A DNA stretch of 64,000 nucleotides, taken from Gyrodactylus bullatarudis (Eukaryota; Platyhelminthes; Monogenea; Gyrodactylidea; Gyrodactylidae). Positions 1 to 10,776 of this stretch are shown one piece after another (the stretch's first letter is position 1; each line of letters starts with the position of its first letter). Made by a program: the position numbers and the translations under genes. Where the stretch lies: the NCBI GenBank assembly GCA_012064415.1, contig SSNU01000120.1:14362-78361 (forward strand), written 5' to 3'. The notes below the pieces were generated by a model that saw only the letters and a list, made by a program, of their open reading frames with translations, did no database searches and was not told the origin of the DNA.

Positions 1-196
1 CTTGAGAAAATCTGCATATATTTCGGGCAGGTGTACGAGTGATATGACGTCGATCTTTAGTATAAAGGTAACCTCCACATTTTGATTTCATAGGAGTAAT
101 TTCAGCCTGAGCATCTTCATCTTCTGTGGAAAATTCTATTTCAGATAAGATTTGATCTTCTTCGGTTGATCCATATGAACTCTCTGAATCTGACAT
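1..196 (-). CDS. Acidic N-terminus of a protein running off the window; possibly piggyBac-like transposase
   Basis: An open frame starts with ATG at 196 and runs to the window edge without a stop. The first 40 residues are Ser/Glu/Asp-rich (MSDSESSYGSTEED...). After them comes a basic stretch, GYLYTKDRRHITRTPARNIC. Acidic N-termini followed by an R-x-R-x-N-I/V segment occur ahead of the DDE domain in many piggyBac-type proteins, and piggyBac pieces exist elsewhere in the window, so that is my preferred guess. It could equally be one of the small acidic host proteins seen at 57-64 kb, which also start MSD. A TATA-like stretch lies near 255 on this strand. The gene is real-looking; the family call is weak. 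Confidence 0.4.
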   Translation of the reverse strand, partial: MSDSESSYGSTEEDQILSEIEFSTEDEDAQAEITPMKSKCGGYLYTKDRRHITRTPARNICRFSQ

Positions 197-505
197 TAGG
201 TCATTCACCTTGACTTGTCAAAATAATAGTGAAAGAAAAAAAGGTAAAGTTTTTATAAAGAGGCTTATCAAGCAGAAAAGGATTGGTTAATACGATGGGT
301 GATTTTCAACCCACATCACCAAACTCGCGATAAAAGATTTCACAAGCCCAAACTCTTTATATGTAGCTTCAAAAATGAGATTTAGAACATACAGCTTTTC
401 CTCATTAGATAGAGATAGATTAGAAAAAAGAATCGAGTTGGGAATTTAAATTTTTGGTTAAAAAAATAAGTTTCTAAATTGAAATGGGTGGAAAACCACC
501 CATGA

Positions 506-963
506 TTACATTCTAGGGTTAAGGGTCTTATTATCATGTAATTCAATTTTAGTGAAAGTTCCAGGGTTGTTATGACTGTGCCAATCAAAAAAACTGCCAA
601 GTCTTTTAAACGATTTCAAAGCATTATTGTTTTCTTCATTTTTCAAATTCTTTAGACAACGATAAGCAGCTTTGTAAGAAATATCAATTCCTTTTTCGCT
701 CTTGAGAATATTCTGGCAGTCAGTGGGAATGATATTCGAAACGTTTCTATAAACTCGACGCATCGTATCACATATAATTTGTTTTCGTGGCTTATATAGA
801 GCCTTATAGAAATTAGAAATATATAACTTACACCATCACAACTGTGATTCACTTGATTTGTAATATGGAAAAATCCATCTTTTCGCTTAGAAAAACTGAT
901 TTTGAAAGAAAATTTTTTATCAAGACACGGCTTTATAATAAATGCTAGTTGAATTTGATACAC
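506..963 (-). pseudogene. MULE (Mutator-like) transposase N-terminal fragment
   Basis: Two minus-strand open pieces join into the layout of a Mutator-like transposase N-terminus. The first (963 to about 830) has a small Zn-finger-like region: CLDKKFSFKISF, then DGFFHITNQVNHSC. The second (about 800 to 506) reads PRKQIICDTMRRVYRN, then ISYKAAYRCLKNL, then NPGTFTKIELHDN. The H-S-C, I-S-Y-x-A-x-R and N-P-G-T order is what MULE and FLYWCH-linked transposases show before their DDE domain. Between the pieces is a short gap that could be an intron starting near a GTAAG at about 822. The frame then stops, and no catalytic domain follows on this side. It is a decayed remnant, not a functional gene. 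Confidence 0.55.
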
Positions 964-1549
964 GGAAAGATCGTTTTTTATCTTCTGAAAAAGAAAGTAT
1001 AGATAAATTAATTTTGGGGTTAGCTACTAACGAGTAGATATGATTTAAAATAATATCATGACGAAGATATCATTATCATGTAATTATAATGTTGATTTTG
1101 ATGACTCTTTATTTAATTACTAATCAATTTTTTAAATAAAATTTTATCACAATTAATTCATTTTTTTGTTGAAAAATTATTTTTAGTTGAGATATCTCTA
1201 TCTGGTTTGGAGTCTTAAAATCAACAAACTTTGAATCTTTTTTGAAATTCATTTTGAATTCCTGTCTTTAATAATAATTAATGGTAAAATCTGATTCGAT
1301 TTTTGAAATCCTTACGAAAAATTATTGGCTCAAATTCGACTCTTGATACGTCCTATTTGCTGTGCACTGTATCTCAAATTTTATTGGATGAAAATTTAGA
1401 AACAGTCCCTCAAAATAAACTTGGGACTTCGAACAATAATCCTGTATAAAAACTTGTTTAGTAACCAAAAAAAATTGAAAAATTCGAAATTCAAAATAAG
1501 CCCATTTTTACTTAGAAAGTTTAGTGTACCTCAACTGGAGCATATATGA
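964..1549. other. AT-rich non-coding stretch
   Basis: No open frame of note, no recognisable RNA and no repeat shared with the rest of the window was seen here. Confidence 0.5.
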
Positions 1550-1989
1550 TGTATGAGGAAACTGCTCATTGATTTCATGCATAAAAAATATGCCTTGTTT
1601 TGGATTAACTATTTAGCTTCTACGGAAATTAATCTTATCATCTCTGAAAATTGATAAGTTTAATAATTTCGATCTAATAGAATCTTTTTTTGAAACATTT
1701 ATATTTATAAAAATAGAAATAATGATTTGTACAAATAAGGGAACAGGGAAAGAGTGTACAATGTGCCCGGTGAACCTTGGACCGAAAGTTTGAGGTGAGA
1801 GAGATACCACTACGCCACACCTGGTATTATGAGTTAAGGAATTTTACTTCCTTTGGAAAAAGTTCAAATATCTATGGCTAGCAAAAATATAGCATGATAG
1901 CAAACTTATGAAAAAATGTTTCAAATTCATTGGAAAAAGTCAGTTTGAACATAGAGGTCATATACGACTTCTGGTATCGAAAGGGTTAA
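1550..1989 (-). mobile_element. Truncated piggyBac-like TTAA MITE, interrupted by a SINE
   Basis: This is a reverse-oriented, truncated copy of the MITE at 41875-42550. It ends with the same terminal TGGTATCGAAAGGG-type repeat (here CTGGTATCGAAAGGG) followed by TTAA at 1986-1989. The interior matches, reversed, at the segments reading 'gctagcaaaaatatagcat' and 'actgctcattgatttcatg'. The copy 2 sequence loses similarity upstream of about 1550, so the far terminus is missing. A 144-bp insertion (1685-1828) splits it. TTAA ends with CCCTTT termini are characteristic of piggyBac-superfamily non-autonomous elements. Confidence 0.75.
1685..1828 (-). mobile_element. tRNA-derived SINE
   Basis: Read on the minus strand this 144-bp insert starts with a tRNA-like head. 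An A-box-like TGGCGTAGTGGTA is followed about 35 nt later by a B-box-like GGTTCACCGGGC. It then has a short non-tRNA body and ends in an A-run (CAAAAAAA). The uninterrupted MITE copy at 41.9 kb shows the empty site: the flanks around 'agaatc' and 'atga(g/a)ttaagg' become contiguous. Pol III boxes, A-tail and a clean empty site together fit a SINE. It does not fold as an intact tRNA, so it is not called as a tRNA gene. Confidence 0.7.
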
Positions 1990-2672
1990 TTAAAAGGGGT
2001 GAGATATAGTCAAAGTGTGTGAGCACTAATGACTTATACGCCTTAATTCTTAAGGATAGAGATTTTGAAAATTTAAGAATTGCCATGATCATGGAGTTTT
2101 TTTTAGGTAGAGTTTGCATCTATCTCTATTCATATAGAGGTCCATGGTCTCGAGTGAATCTTAAGAAGGGAGAAGTTATGATTGATTTTAATAATATCTA
2201 AGGAATTTTTCACCTTAAAGACGAATTTTAGATCGTCTACGAATTTGAAGAGAGCCCGTCAGTACCTTCTGGGAGCTGAATATCAGCTAAATATATTCAG
2301 AAATTACATAAACTTCATTTGAGTCCTAGTGAAATCTTTTCAATGAAGGTTAAACAAAGTAAATATCTTTCAATAGCGATTTTATTAAATAAATTAACTT
2401 GTTCTACGGATCTGTCGATCTAAAGAGAAAAAAATAATGTAAGCTTCTATTGAATTTCATAACCCCAAATATATGAAAAGATAGTTTTATGCAAAACCTT
2501 AAAAATCAACAGCATTATAGATGATAAAACTTTTGATGAAATTACTCAAAATTATGTAAACACTTAGTAGATCAGATGTTGTTTAGCTACCCGCACAGGT
2601 GAGTTGCTTAAATTAAGAGTTATAAAATAGCTCAAAAGTAAAATAATGAATCCATCTCTCAACTAGGAAACG
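1990..2672. other. Non-coding stretch upstream of the mucin-like gene
   Basis: No convincing coding region is present. The stretch immediately upstream of 2673 must hold the promoter of the mucin-like gene, but I see no clear TATA box. Confidence 0.4.
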
Positions 2673-5600
2673 ATGATGCTCAGTAACTTAGGAAGGATCT
2701 CCATAATTCTATTATCAACAAGTGTCTTGAGATCAGATGCATTCAATATCAACATTTCAGGTAAATTTACCCACCAACCAACATGAAAAGATATCCGTTA
2801 ACACTTGTTTTTTGATAGATAACTTTCGTGAGTTGTTTCCAAATGTATTTTGATTTATAATTTTCCACTAATCATAATTTCCCATAATTCAGTGAACATA
2901 AACCAATTTGAATTCAATCTAATCAGTGAGTTAAATCAAATTTTGAAATCTTAAAATTCTCTCAAAACCAGTTAGACAAGAAAATTAGCTAATCATTTTA
3001 ACGACAACTAAGATATTGCTTGCTTTACATTCTCAAAGCTAAGCTTTATTAGAATTTAGGACATTTTGTTTCGTAGAAGTTTTGAATACTTGAATGATTT
3101 CGAATAACAGATATCAACGAATGAAAAAACTCAAATATTTAGGAACCAATAATTATAATCGTTCTTAGATCTCAATTGTAAAAATACTTGACATGTATCC
3201 CACTGGAGTGTATTCTTCAAACAAAGGATCATCATGTACCTACCTATGAAAGGTTATCAATAGAATTGATCAAAGATTAGCTTATTAGAATTAAAATCAT
3301 CATACCATTTCTAAGAGATTTCTCTTCTGGTGATGTTTGAAAATATGCGATAAGTTATCACTGATAACATTATTCATAAAATTTATATCTTTTTCAGAAA
3401 ATAACAGTAAGTTTATTTCTAATAGAAAAATTTGAAATTTCACTGAAAATTTATATAGTTTTCAGAAGATTTCTAAATTGGCATTATGACTTCTTCATGG
3501 AACCAGACTCCGGCAGTAAGTTGGTTTTATAGTCTTTCCATACAGGTTGGAACTTATGGATTACAATCATGAATTTATTTTACAAAATCTTTAGAAATAG
3601 TAAGCCAAAATGTTATAAAGTCACAGAATTTTTTAATGACTTTCAATCTTGTTTTTTAATCCTCGAATGACAAATTATATTTTTTTCATGAACGACAAAT
3701 GGGGGTGTATACACCCCCAGATTATAAAATATTGAAGATTATAATTAGTTTTATAAAGATTTAAGACCGAAAAATAATCAAATTTAATTTATTTTCATAA
3801 TTAATATGAAGAACTATTACTACATAAGTATATATCATTTATAGCATGTCTCACAAACAATGGCATAATGATTTTTACAAGGATAGCAATTGCATTTTGA
3901 GCATTTGTTGTACCCAGTAGTTTTATCATTGTTTCTTAGGCATATGGAACATCTCTTCTTGCCCATTATGAGTCTAGGCATCTTCGACAGTGGCTCTGAG
4001 TATGCAGATTGATCCAGTAAATTGGAGGCTTCGCGTTTCCTGATTCTCTCCTTCATCAAACTATGGGACAATTCTTTGAGAAAGATTCTGCGACATATTT
4101 TCCCGTTAGATTCTAAGAAACCAGGATTCTTCATACAATAAAGTACATATGATTTATAAGCAGCAATGTCAATCATATTCCAAAATAATGCCATCGTTGA
4201 TCTTTTACAGCTGTAATTACTCACTAGCTGATCCAAGCAGTAAACGCCACCCTTAGTCGAATTGTAATATTCTATAATTTCAGGTTTCTTTCCACTGTCG
4301 TCAACGTCTTCATGTAAACTGGATAGCAAAACCACAGGGCGGTTCTTCTTATGTCCGTATCTTAGAAGAACATTATGATCATTATAGAGGTACTGAATTG
4401 TTTCTGGCTCTATCTTTTTGTCACAAAAATCTTGCGGAAAGAATTTTCTTGAAATTCTACAAGTGCCAACGAGGGATGTTTTCTTATCCTTCAAATAGTT
4501 AGAAAGCTGAATAGACGTGAAGAAATTGTCACAAATAATCGTCCTTCCTTTTTGCAAAAACGGCTCAGATAGTTGTTTTACTACTCGCAGGCCTTGGTTA
4601 GTTTCTGCTTTGATTTCTTTACCGATATATATATCAGCATTGAGTAAATAAGAGTTACGAGAGTCGCATGCAGCCCAAATCTTGATTCCATATTTACCCG
4701 GCTTAGACGGAATGTATACCTTGAATGGGCACCGACCATGGAATCCAACTAGTTGCTCATCGATTGTAATTTGATCTGTGGGCTCATAAAGTTTTTGACA
4801 ATTTTGAATAAATTTAATAAGCTGGTTACGAGTCTACAGATGTTTTAACGCAATTATTTTTAGTTCAGGAAGTATCGATTAAAAATCAGGTCATATTTTG
4901 ATTCAACTTTGACTATCTTTGAAGCTTAAGCATAACGAGTTCAGGCGATTGCATATTTGAATAGGTTTGATAATGACCCCAGAAATAGGTCTTCAAAGAA
5001 ACCTTTTAGAACAAAAATTTAAATTTTGAAAAAAACAGACCTTCTTTGATTTAGTATAGCTCGTTTTTGATAAAGCTGAAATCTTTGTTTATTCTAAAAG
5101 ATTAATAGATTTCCTATCGAATGGGTGGTATACAAAGTATTTTCTAACTCTTGAATGAGTTATAAATCTATTATTAATGATGACTTGATAAAATGGTAAA
5201 TGTGTAAATAGGGGAAAAATCCATTTTTAACATTGTTTCCTTAAGTTAGCGAAGAAAACCTCATTACCACGACTAAAACAACTGAAGCTCCAACCACAAC
5301 AACTAAATGTCCAGTACCAGTTACCGAAGCTCTAACTACAACAACTGAAAGTCCAGTACCAGTTACTGAAGCCCCCACCACACCTACTGTAGCTCCAACC
5401 ACTACAACTGAAGCACCAGCTACCGAAAACCCTACCCCAACAATTGAAGATCCAACCACTACAACTGAGGCTCCAACCACACCAACTGTAACTCCAACCA
5501 CTACAACTGAAGCACCAGCTACCGAAAACCCTACCCCAACAACTGAAGATCCAACCACTACAACTGAAACTCCAACCACTACAACTGAAACTCCAACCAC

Positions 5601-7361
5601 AACAACTGAATTTAAAGGGTGTGATACAATTAGTGAGTAATCTCCTACAATTGAAAAATGATTTTATAACATTTTCTTATCATCCAATGTCTAATAATAA
5701 TAAGCTATAATTATGATTATTAGGATATATATTAGTAAGGTGATGAAGGTATTCAAGATGTCAAATTTCATTATAATTATCCCTGAATTAATTTGAGTAC
5801 GAAATAAATCTACAACAGAGTTAGACCTATAGAAAAAAGATTCTGATCTGTTTTTTTTATTAATTCAAGTCCAAATTTACTTTCCTGGCTGTACTCAAAT
5901 AATTTTCATCTTACAGCGCAGTGTAAAACTCATGAAAAGTTTTCTCTGGTACTCATTAGAATTCGTAATTAAAGATAACAGTCGTTTTTAAATGCATTAT
6001 GTGAGGAATATAAGACATCGACACGGATCAATTAGATACGAAATTGATCAAGTTAAGGATGGAAATCAGAAAAAGAAACATTCCTCAAATCATAAGACAG
6101 TTAAATGAAATATGTATTTAATACGTATTATTGAAATTCTAGAATTTTACGAAAATGGAGTCAGCCTTGGAATTTTAAAATTATCATCTTAAACTCTCAT
6201 CTTCATCTCCTCTCTCTGTGCAACTTAAGAAAACACATTATGTGAATAGACACATATACAAACAAAAATCGGGGTTAATGACAAATTTCCTAAAGATAAA
6301 GTTACTCTTGCATCTTGTCTTTTTGAGGACTTCAATAGAATGAATGTTTGTTAGAACCATCTTGATACGGGATCAGTATTTTGATGTCATCCGCATATTT
6401 GAAGTACTTGATATGAGGGGCTGAAAGTGATACAATTGAAAAGATAACGTTAAAGATAAATGGCTCGATAATAAATTTGAAAAATTGCCATATTTTTCAT
6501 AAAAATAATTTTTTTCTTCAAATGGTAAAAGTGGGCAACATGAGTAGGATTCCAAAAAAATTTTTAAAAATTCGAATTCTTGATGAAAAAATCGAGATTT
6601 CTGTAAAAATCATAGATTCCCAACTTCATATCAACCAACTTTAGATCCTTGAGGCACCCCTGAGTTGATTGACGGTGAGTCGCACAGGCTTTTAGAGCTC
6701 ACTAGAGCTTATCTTAAAATGTTGGGATTTTATCTTTTTTAAATAGTTATAGTTTTATTTTAATATCTTGTGAAATTCAGATATGCACTGTCGACTTGAC
6801 GTTTGTTTCACATTTTACCAAGTCTGTTATTGTTTCTGGGGCAGTGAATTGAACTTCTCATTAATTTTATTCTAATTTCTATTTTCACTTTGAGTAGAAC
6901 TTAAAGTTTTTCCCATTGGTTTAAGAAGTTTTTAAAAATTTCCTTTCACTTGTATTCCTTTAAACCACAATTTCATTCCCATTATCTTTTGATCACATAG
7001 GTCAGGCTTTAGTAATGAATGAGGGTTTTCTCCAAATGATTAAAACTCTATTTTTCTAGCCAACTCAGACGATGAAAGTACAACTGAGAATCCATGCAAA
7101 GTATCCGAGCGTGGCTTCCGAAGACCCATGATCATCCTGAAACGTCCTCAAAATCAACGATATCCTCAAAGATATCCAATGTACCCAACCTTTAACTATA
7201 ACAACAATTATCCCATGCAGCCACCTCCAATGTATGATTATAACTACATGCAACCTCAGCCGGACTATTATGATCCACAAGAATCGTATGATTATAATGG
7301 AGGCATGAGTCATTCACATGGGCGCATGCATAATATGCACAATCATCATTATCATGGTTGA
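2673..7361 (+). CDS. Secreted mucin-like protein with Thr/Pro repeats and a His/Tyr/Pro-rich tail (five exons)
   Basis: Inferred exons: 2673-2760, 3398-3406, 3459-3515, 5246-5632, 7060-7361. They total 843 nt (280 aa plus stop). Every junction has GT...AG, and all four introns are phase 1. Exon 1 gives a signal-peptide-like start: MMLSNLGRIS, then a hydrophobic IILLSTSVL. Exon 2 is a 9-nt microexon between TCTTTTTCAG and GTAAGT. Exon 4 is a Thr/Pro/Glu mucin-type region with a roughly 99-bp tandem repeat (APTTTTEAPATENPTPT), a substrate for O-glycosylation. The last exon is rich in Pro, Tyr, Asn and Met and ends in a His-rich tail (SHSHGRMHNMHNHHYHG). AATAAA lies about 25 nt after the stop. 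A mucin domain plus a His/Tyr tail suggests an extracellular coat, cuticle, adhesive or metal-binding role, which is inference only. The large introns hold a piggyBac copy (antisense) and a foldback repeat. Confidence 0.72.
3657..4833 (-). mobile_element. 5'-truncated piggyBac element with intact DDD catalytic core
   Basis: A minus-strand frame is open from a TAG at about 4835 down to the stop near 3835, about 330 residues. It carries the piggyBac signatures in order: TIDEQLVGFHGRCPF (first Asp), IICDNFFTS (second Asp), TKGGVYCLDQL (third Asp), and a C-terminal Cys-rich zinc finger (CSICLRNN...CSKCNCYPCKNH...CETCYK). It lacks the N-terminal third. Past the stop, towards 3657, a TTAA is followed by TCCTCGAATGAC, resembling a CCCTAGAACGAC terminus at 14267. 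The element lies antisense inside an intron of the mucin-like gene (3516-5245). No 5' terminal repeat was found, so it is probably a dead copy with a nearly undamaged catalytic region. Confidence 0.85.
3700..3719. repeat. 20-bp perfect palindrome near the piggyBac 3' end
   Basis: TGGGGGTGTATACACCCCCA is a perfect 20-bp inverted repeat about 40 bp inside the presumed 3' terminus of the piggyBac copy. piggyBac elements commonly carry sub-terminal inverted repeats that bind transposase. Confidence 0.7.
5395..5592 (+). repeat. Tandem duplication within the mucin exon
   Basis: Two consecutive units of about 99 bp (5395-5493, 5494-5592) encode the same Thr/Pro/Glu block, PTTTTEAPATENPTP followed by EDPTTTTE, with few substitutions. 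Length variation here would change the mucin domain in 33-residue steps. Confidence 0.75.
6478..6648. repeat. Foldback superfamily, type A, right half
   Basis: The right arm of the type A palindromic repeat lies in the last intron of the mucin-like gene. It has the 'gtaaaagtgggcaacatgag' block, then 'gatgaaaaaatcgagatttc', and ends near 'cccaacttcatatcaacc'. The same order recurs at 31.9, 40.1 and 55.8 kb. Confidence 0.8.
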
Positions 7362-8268
7362 TAGCTAGCAAAAATTGACAGGAGTAAAAAATAAAAATAA
7401 TTTTGTTGTCTACTTTAAAGTAGATAAGCTATATTAAAATATTATAAATTTCTAAGAATTATTATAACACTTGCTCCTGTAGAAAAAATAATAATTCCTT
7501 TCGATAATTTCAATGACACAGTTCATATTACTGTTAAAGGAAGAAAATTTTATGCCACCAATACAATTTAATAAAATAAAATAATTTTGGAAAATCAATG
7601 GTTTTGAGAAAATAAGATTCTTCAAGAATCTAGAAAACAGTGCAATTTAGCCTTAATATTTTTCAAAAAAATGCAGTTTTAGTAAAAGTCGATTTAATCT
7701 GGATAAGACAACCCAATATAAAAACTATTTCTATCCCCCAGGAATTCTTATTTACTTTTCAAAATCAATTTTGTTTCCCAATTTTTTGAATCATAAGATT
7801 TTTTAAGCCTTACTTTGTGATTTGGAAATGGCCTAACAGAAATTTGCATTAGAAGGTTAGAAGAAAGCTGTGAAAGGTAGCTTAGAAATCTCTAAGGAAG
7901 CATTTAAGCTTTTTATTCTAATTTTGAAAATGGAGTTCCTATCGAAACAAATCATTTAAGAATATAAAAAAATTAATAGAATTTCAAAGTTAATATAGGA
8001 CTCAAAAGAGTTTTAGTTGAATAGAATTTAATTCTCACATCTATGGTCTTGAAATAAAAAATTGATAAAAATGTCTGATAACTTGACTTGCTAAGGACTC
8101 TTCACAAGCAGACTAATCAAAATTGATTCTGTTCTCCTTCACAGATTTCTCCAATCAATCTTGAAACCCAGTTAACCATGTCGAGAATGTGCTGTTTAAC
8201 CCTGGTATCAGTTTGAATTCATTCTAAGTTTATTTTCTAAACTCTCAGACCGAGGATGATATCAAATT
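7362..8268. other. Intergenic, AT-rich
   Basis: Contains the AATAAA signal of the upstream gene (about 7390) and otherwise no coding or repeat signal that I could support. Confidence 0.5.
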
Positions 8269-9771
8269 ATGAAACATTTAAAAGGGTAACAATTCAAGGT
8301 AAAAGAGACTCACGAATTTTCAGACTTTTAGGCATAAAAACCAAAAATTGATTAGCAATCTTGAATTCCGCCCCCGGCTCAAACGTTTCAACTACCTCCA
8401 ATCGAATTACCACTATCAGTCGTTGGGTCTAACGAAGGAGTGTTCCGATCTATTCCTCGAGGATGATGAGAATTATGAGTTGGTCTATTATTGGACCAAG
8501 TGTGGCCGATATTTCACAAACTTTAACCAAGTGAACCTCAAGAGGATATTTGATACGTATGATCCTAGAAAGTGGGTCCTTTCAGCTTAATCTTTTCAGG
8601 CCGGAACTCGTCCTGGAAATATTGAACTTGATAAATATCCTGCTGAGACGTCAGGATCTGATGATCACCTCGTCAGATTTGGATAGGTTCATCATGATCT
8701 TGATGGTCAATCTCTATAATGAGGACCCGTATGTCCGTGAGATCGCCATGATCCTTTTCCAGATTGTCTACCGCTTCGAGCATTTGAAGGAGTTCAACAT
8801 CAACTTTCATCGTTTGATCATGAAGAAGTTGTTGAAGCCGTGTTACTTCTACGAGATATCAATCATTTCTGAAATAGCCCATCATTACCTAGATAAGAAT
8901 AAGAGTCTGATTGATAGGAAACATTTGACCTACCTAAAAATTCTACCAGATTATTCCCATATTCGAGTGAGCATTCGTGTTTTAATCCATTTTCTCATTA
9001 GTGCCGTCTTGAGATTATGAAAATTATCGAAATCTTCCTCAAAAATGATCTCATTTCATGGCAAGAACTCTTTATCGGAAGGACGCACGAGTTTATCAAC
9101 TTTCACAACATTTATTTCAGATATTATCTGAAAATTTTCAAGATTGTATCACGAAACTTGTCGTTGACGTCCCTAGCAAATATCTACAATTGGTGTACAG
9201 AGTATATGAAAATCATATCGTACCAACATAAATATCATCTACAAACGTATCTCAAAACTCTAACCAACATCCATGGCTATTTATTTGGCCGAAATAGTCA
9301 GTTGAGTGAAATTCTACTTGACAGTATTATCAACTCTGATGTACACATTCGGTCGTTTAATGAAAACTCGTTTTTATCAGCTGGCCGGTCAATATTGAAG
9401 AGTATCTTTTACATCTTGGAGAAGATACCTTCGCATAGACTTGCAGACTTTATTGATGCTCACTTCATCGAGTACGTGATCAACATCTTTTTGAACAATT
9501 TCCTGCCGAATTTTCCCAACCCTTTCCCGGTCAATTTCAACTATGAGAGGATTTCTCGAGATTTACTACACCTTATAAAGAAAAGAATCAAATCGAAAAC
9601 TGAAAGGTCGAAAATCATCAGGAAATTCAAAATTTTTGGCCTCAGCAGTTTGATACTTTATATTAAAGGTAATTTTATTCACTTCTTAATGCTGGTTTTA
9701 TTTAAGCTGTCAATTTGAACAACTCCATGTGTAGGAGTCGCCACTTGCTTATGATTTCTGCAATTGATTAA
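8269..9771 (+). CDS. Divergent PP2A B56-like helical-repeat protein (five exons, ultra-short introns)
   Basis: Inferred exons: 8269-8285, 8332-8571, 8600-8966, 9002-9668, 9707-9771. They give exactly 452 codons. Introns are 46, 28, 35 and 38 bp, each GT...AG with phases that keep the frame. AATAAA follows the stop by about 12 nt. The product is all-helical. Around residues 86-160 the spacing resembles the PP2A regulatory B56 family: PELVLEILNLINILL is followed by LYNEDPYVREIAMILFQIVYRF, like the family's [23 protein letters not shown]-type helix pair. The length also matches a bare B56 core of about 450 aa. If it is B56, it would target PP2A to substrates. The C-terminal half aligns poorly by eye, so a generic HEAT-like protein is possible. 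The first exon (17 nt) and the 28-bp intron are the least certain parts. Confidence 0.5.
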
Positions 9772-10254
9772 ATTATTTCACAAATAAAGGAATAATAATA
9801 CCTTTTTTCTGTTCTCTTTTCAATCATAGACAGATCTCTTGTATGAAAAAATAAAAGAGATTTGAGTGTACCCTCTAGAGAGTCCAGAACAAGACAAGAG
9901 CACTCATTGCTATCATTTAATCATACTTTGAATGAGTCAATGAAGTAAAATGACCTGTTTTTTAGCTTCCTGGCTTGAAGTTATGCTTAAGAACGAACGA
10001 AAGATTATTGGTGAATAAAGCTCTATTTTCATCGGTTCTGTTCAGACCAAACTCCCCGGGGGGTTTCGAAACTCACGGAAAATTTCGTGAATTCTGAAAC
10101 CAGTTTCCAAATTCCCCGATTTCGGGAATTATGAAACTCGGGAGTTTTGAAACTGAGTAATAAATGAATAAAATAATAAAACTATTCTAATAATGAGATA
10201 AAAATATTTGACTTAAGATTTAATGTATTTTTATTTAAACTTTATTGTAGCAGC
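9772..10254. other. Intergenic with a dispersed repeat
   Basis: Holds AATAAA at about 9783. A copy of a repeat shared with 41033-41095 spans about 9990-10052: 'aacgaacgaaag', then 'attggtgaataaagct', then 'ggttct'. The GAATAAAG inside it looks like an LTR poly(A) signal, but this is uncertain. Next to it is a run of short inverted 'gaaactcg/cgagtttc' type motifs (10060-10160). Confidence 0.5.
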
Positions 10255-10776
10255 TACTGCTACCGTGACATTGAGATCTGATCCTGATCGGAAAAAATTC
10301 TTTTTTCTTCCCAAATTGATCTTTATCTATCCCTCTTTCTGAGATATCATTTATTTGGTTCGCAATAAAAAAATAGCTAAGAAAATCATATTTTTAACGT
10401 CAGCATCAAATCTAAGGCGAAGACTATTTCCAGAACAACTTTATTAATCCATTGCGACGACATTTGCATCTTCATTTCTTTCTAATATAACGCCGATTAC
10501 ACAAGTATGATCCATCTTGCTTCTTTCGAATTCAGGGACTTTTATTGCAACATTATCACCAATAGGATATTCTTTATTTGTCTCTCTTATAATTCGGTTT
10601 GCATTCTTCATGATACCTGTCTGACGTTGAGATGAAATTTCGTTTCTTAATTGGGCAGAAAGTGGAAAATTAAACTCATTATCTTGAGTGGGCTTAAAGA
10701 GAAGCTTACTAGGGAGTTTTGGGTTGGATCCATTTTCTGATACTGAGGTTTTAGTTCTCGCCAATACAGTTGCCAC
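10255..10776 (-). pseudogene. KRBA2/Ginger-type integrase C-terminus and 3' end
   Basis: The minus-strand frame 10776-10444 (110 aa) ends in a segment typical of the C-terminal region of KRBA2/SCAND3/Ginger-like integrases: LRNEISSQRQ, then YPIGDNVAIKVPEFERSKMD, then VIGVILERNE. The family pattern is Q..., GD-V-I-VP--DR---D, then GVI---NE. The integrase core and zinc-binding region are not found upstream, so the copy is truncated. The region after the stop, down to about 10255, is repeated in the opposite orientation at 48478-48650. This supports an element 3' end rather than a host gene. Confidence 0.5.

Noticed and set aside
1740..1828. tRNA gene on the minus strand
   Set aside because: A- and B-boxes are present but no proper acceptor and anticodon arms can be formed, and it lies in a 144-bp insertion with an A-tail; called a SINE instead.
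5241..5600. Minus-strand 119-codon Val/Gly-rich frame
   Set aside because: It is the antisense of the Thr/Pro mucin exon; the plus strand has splice sites, a signal-peptide exon and phase agreement.
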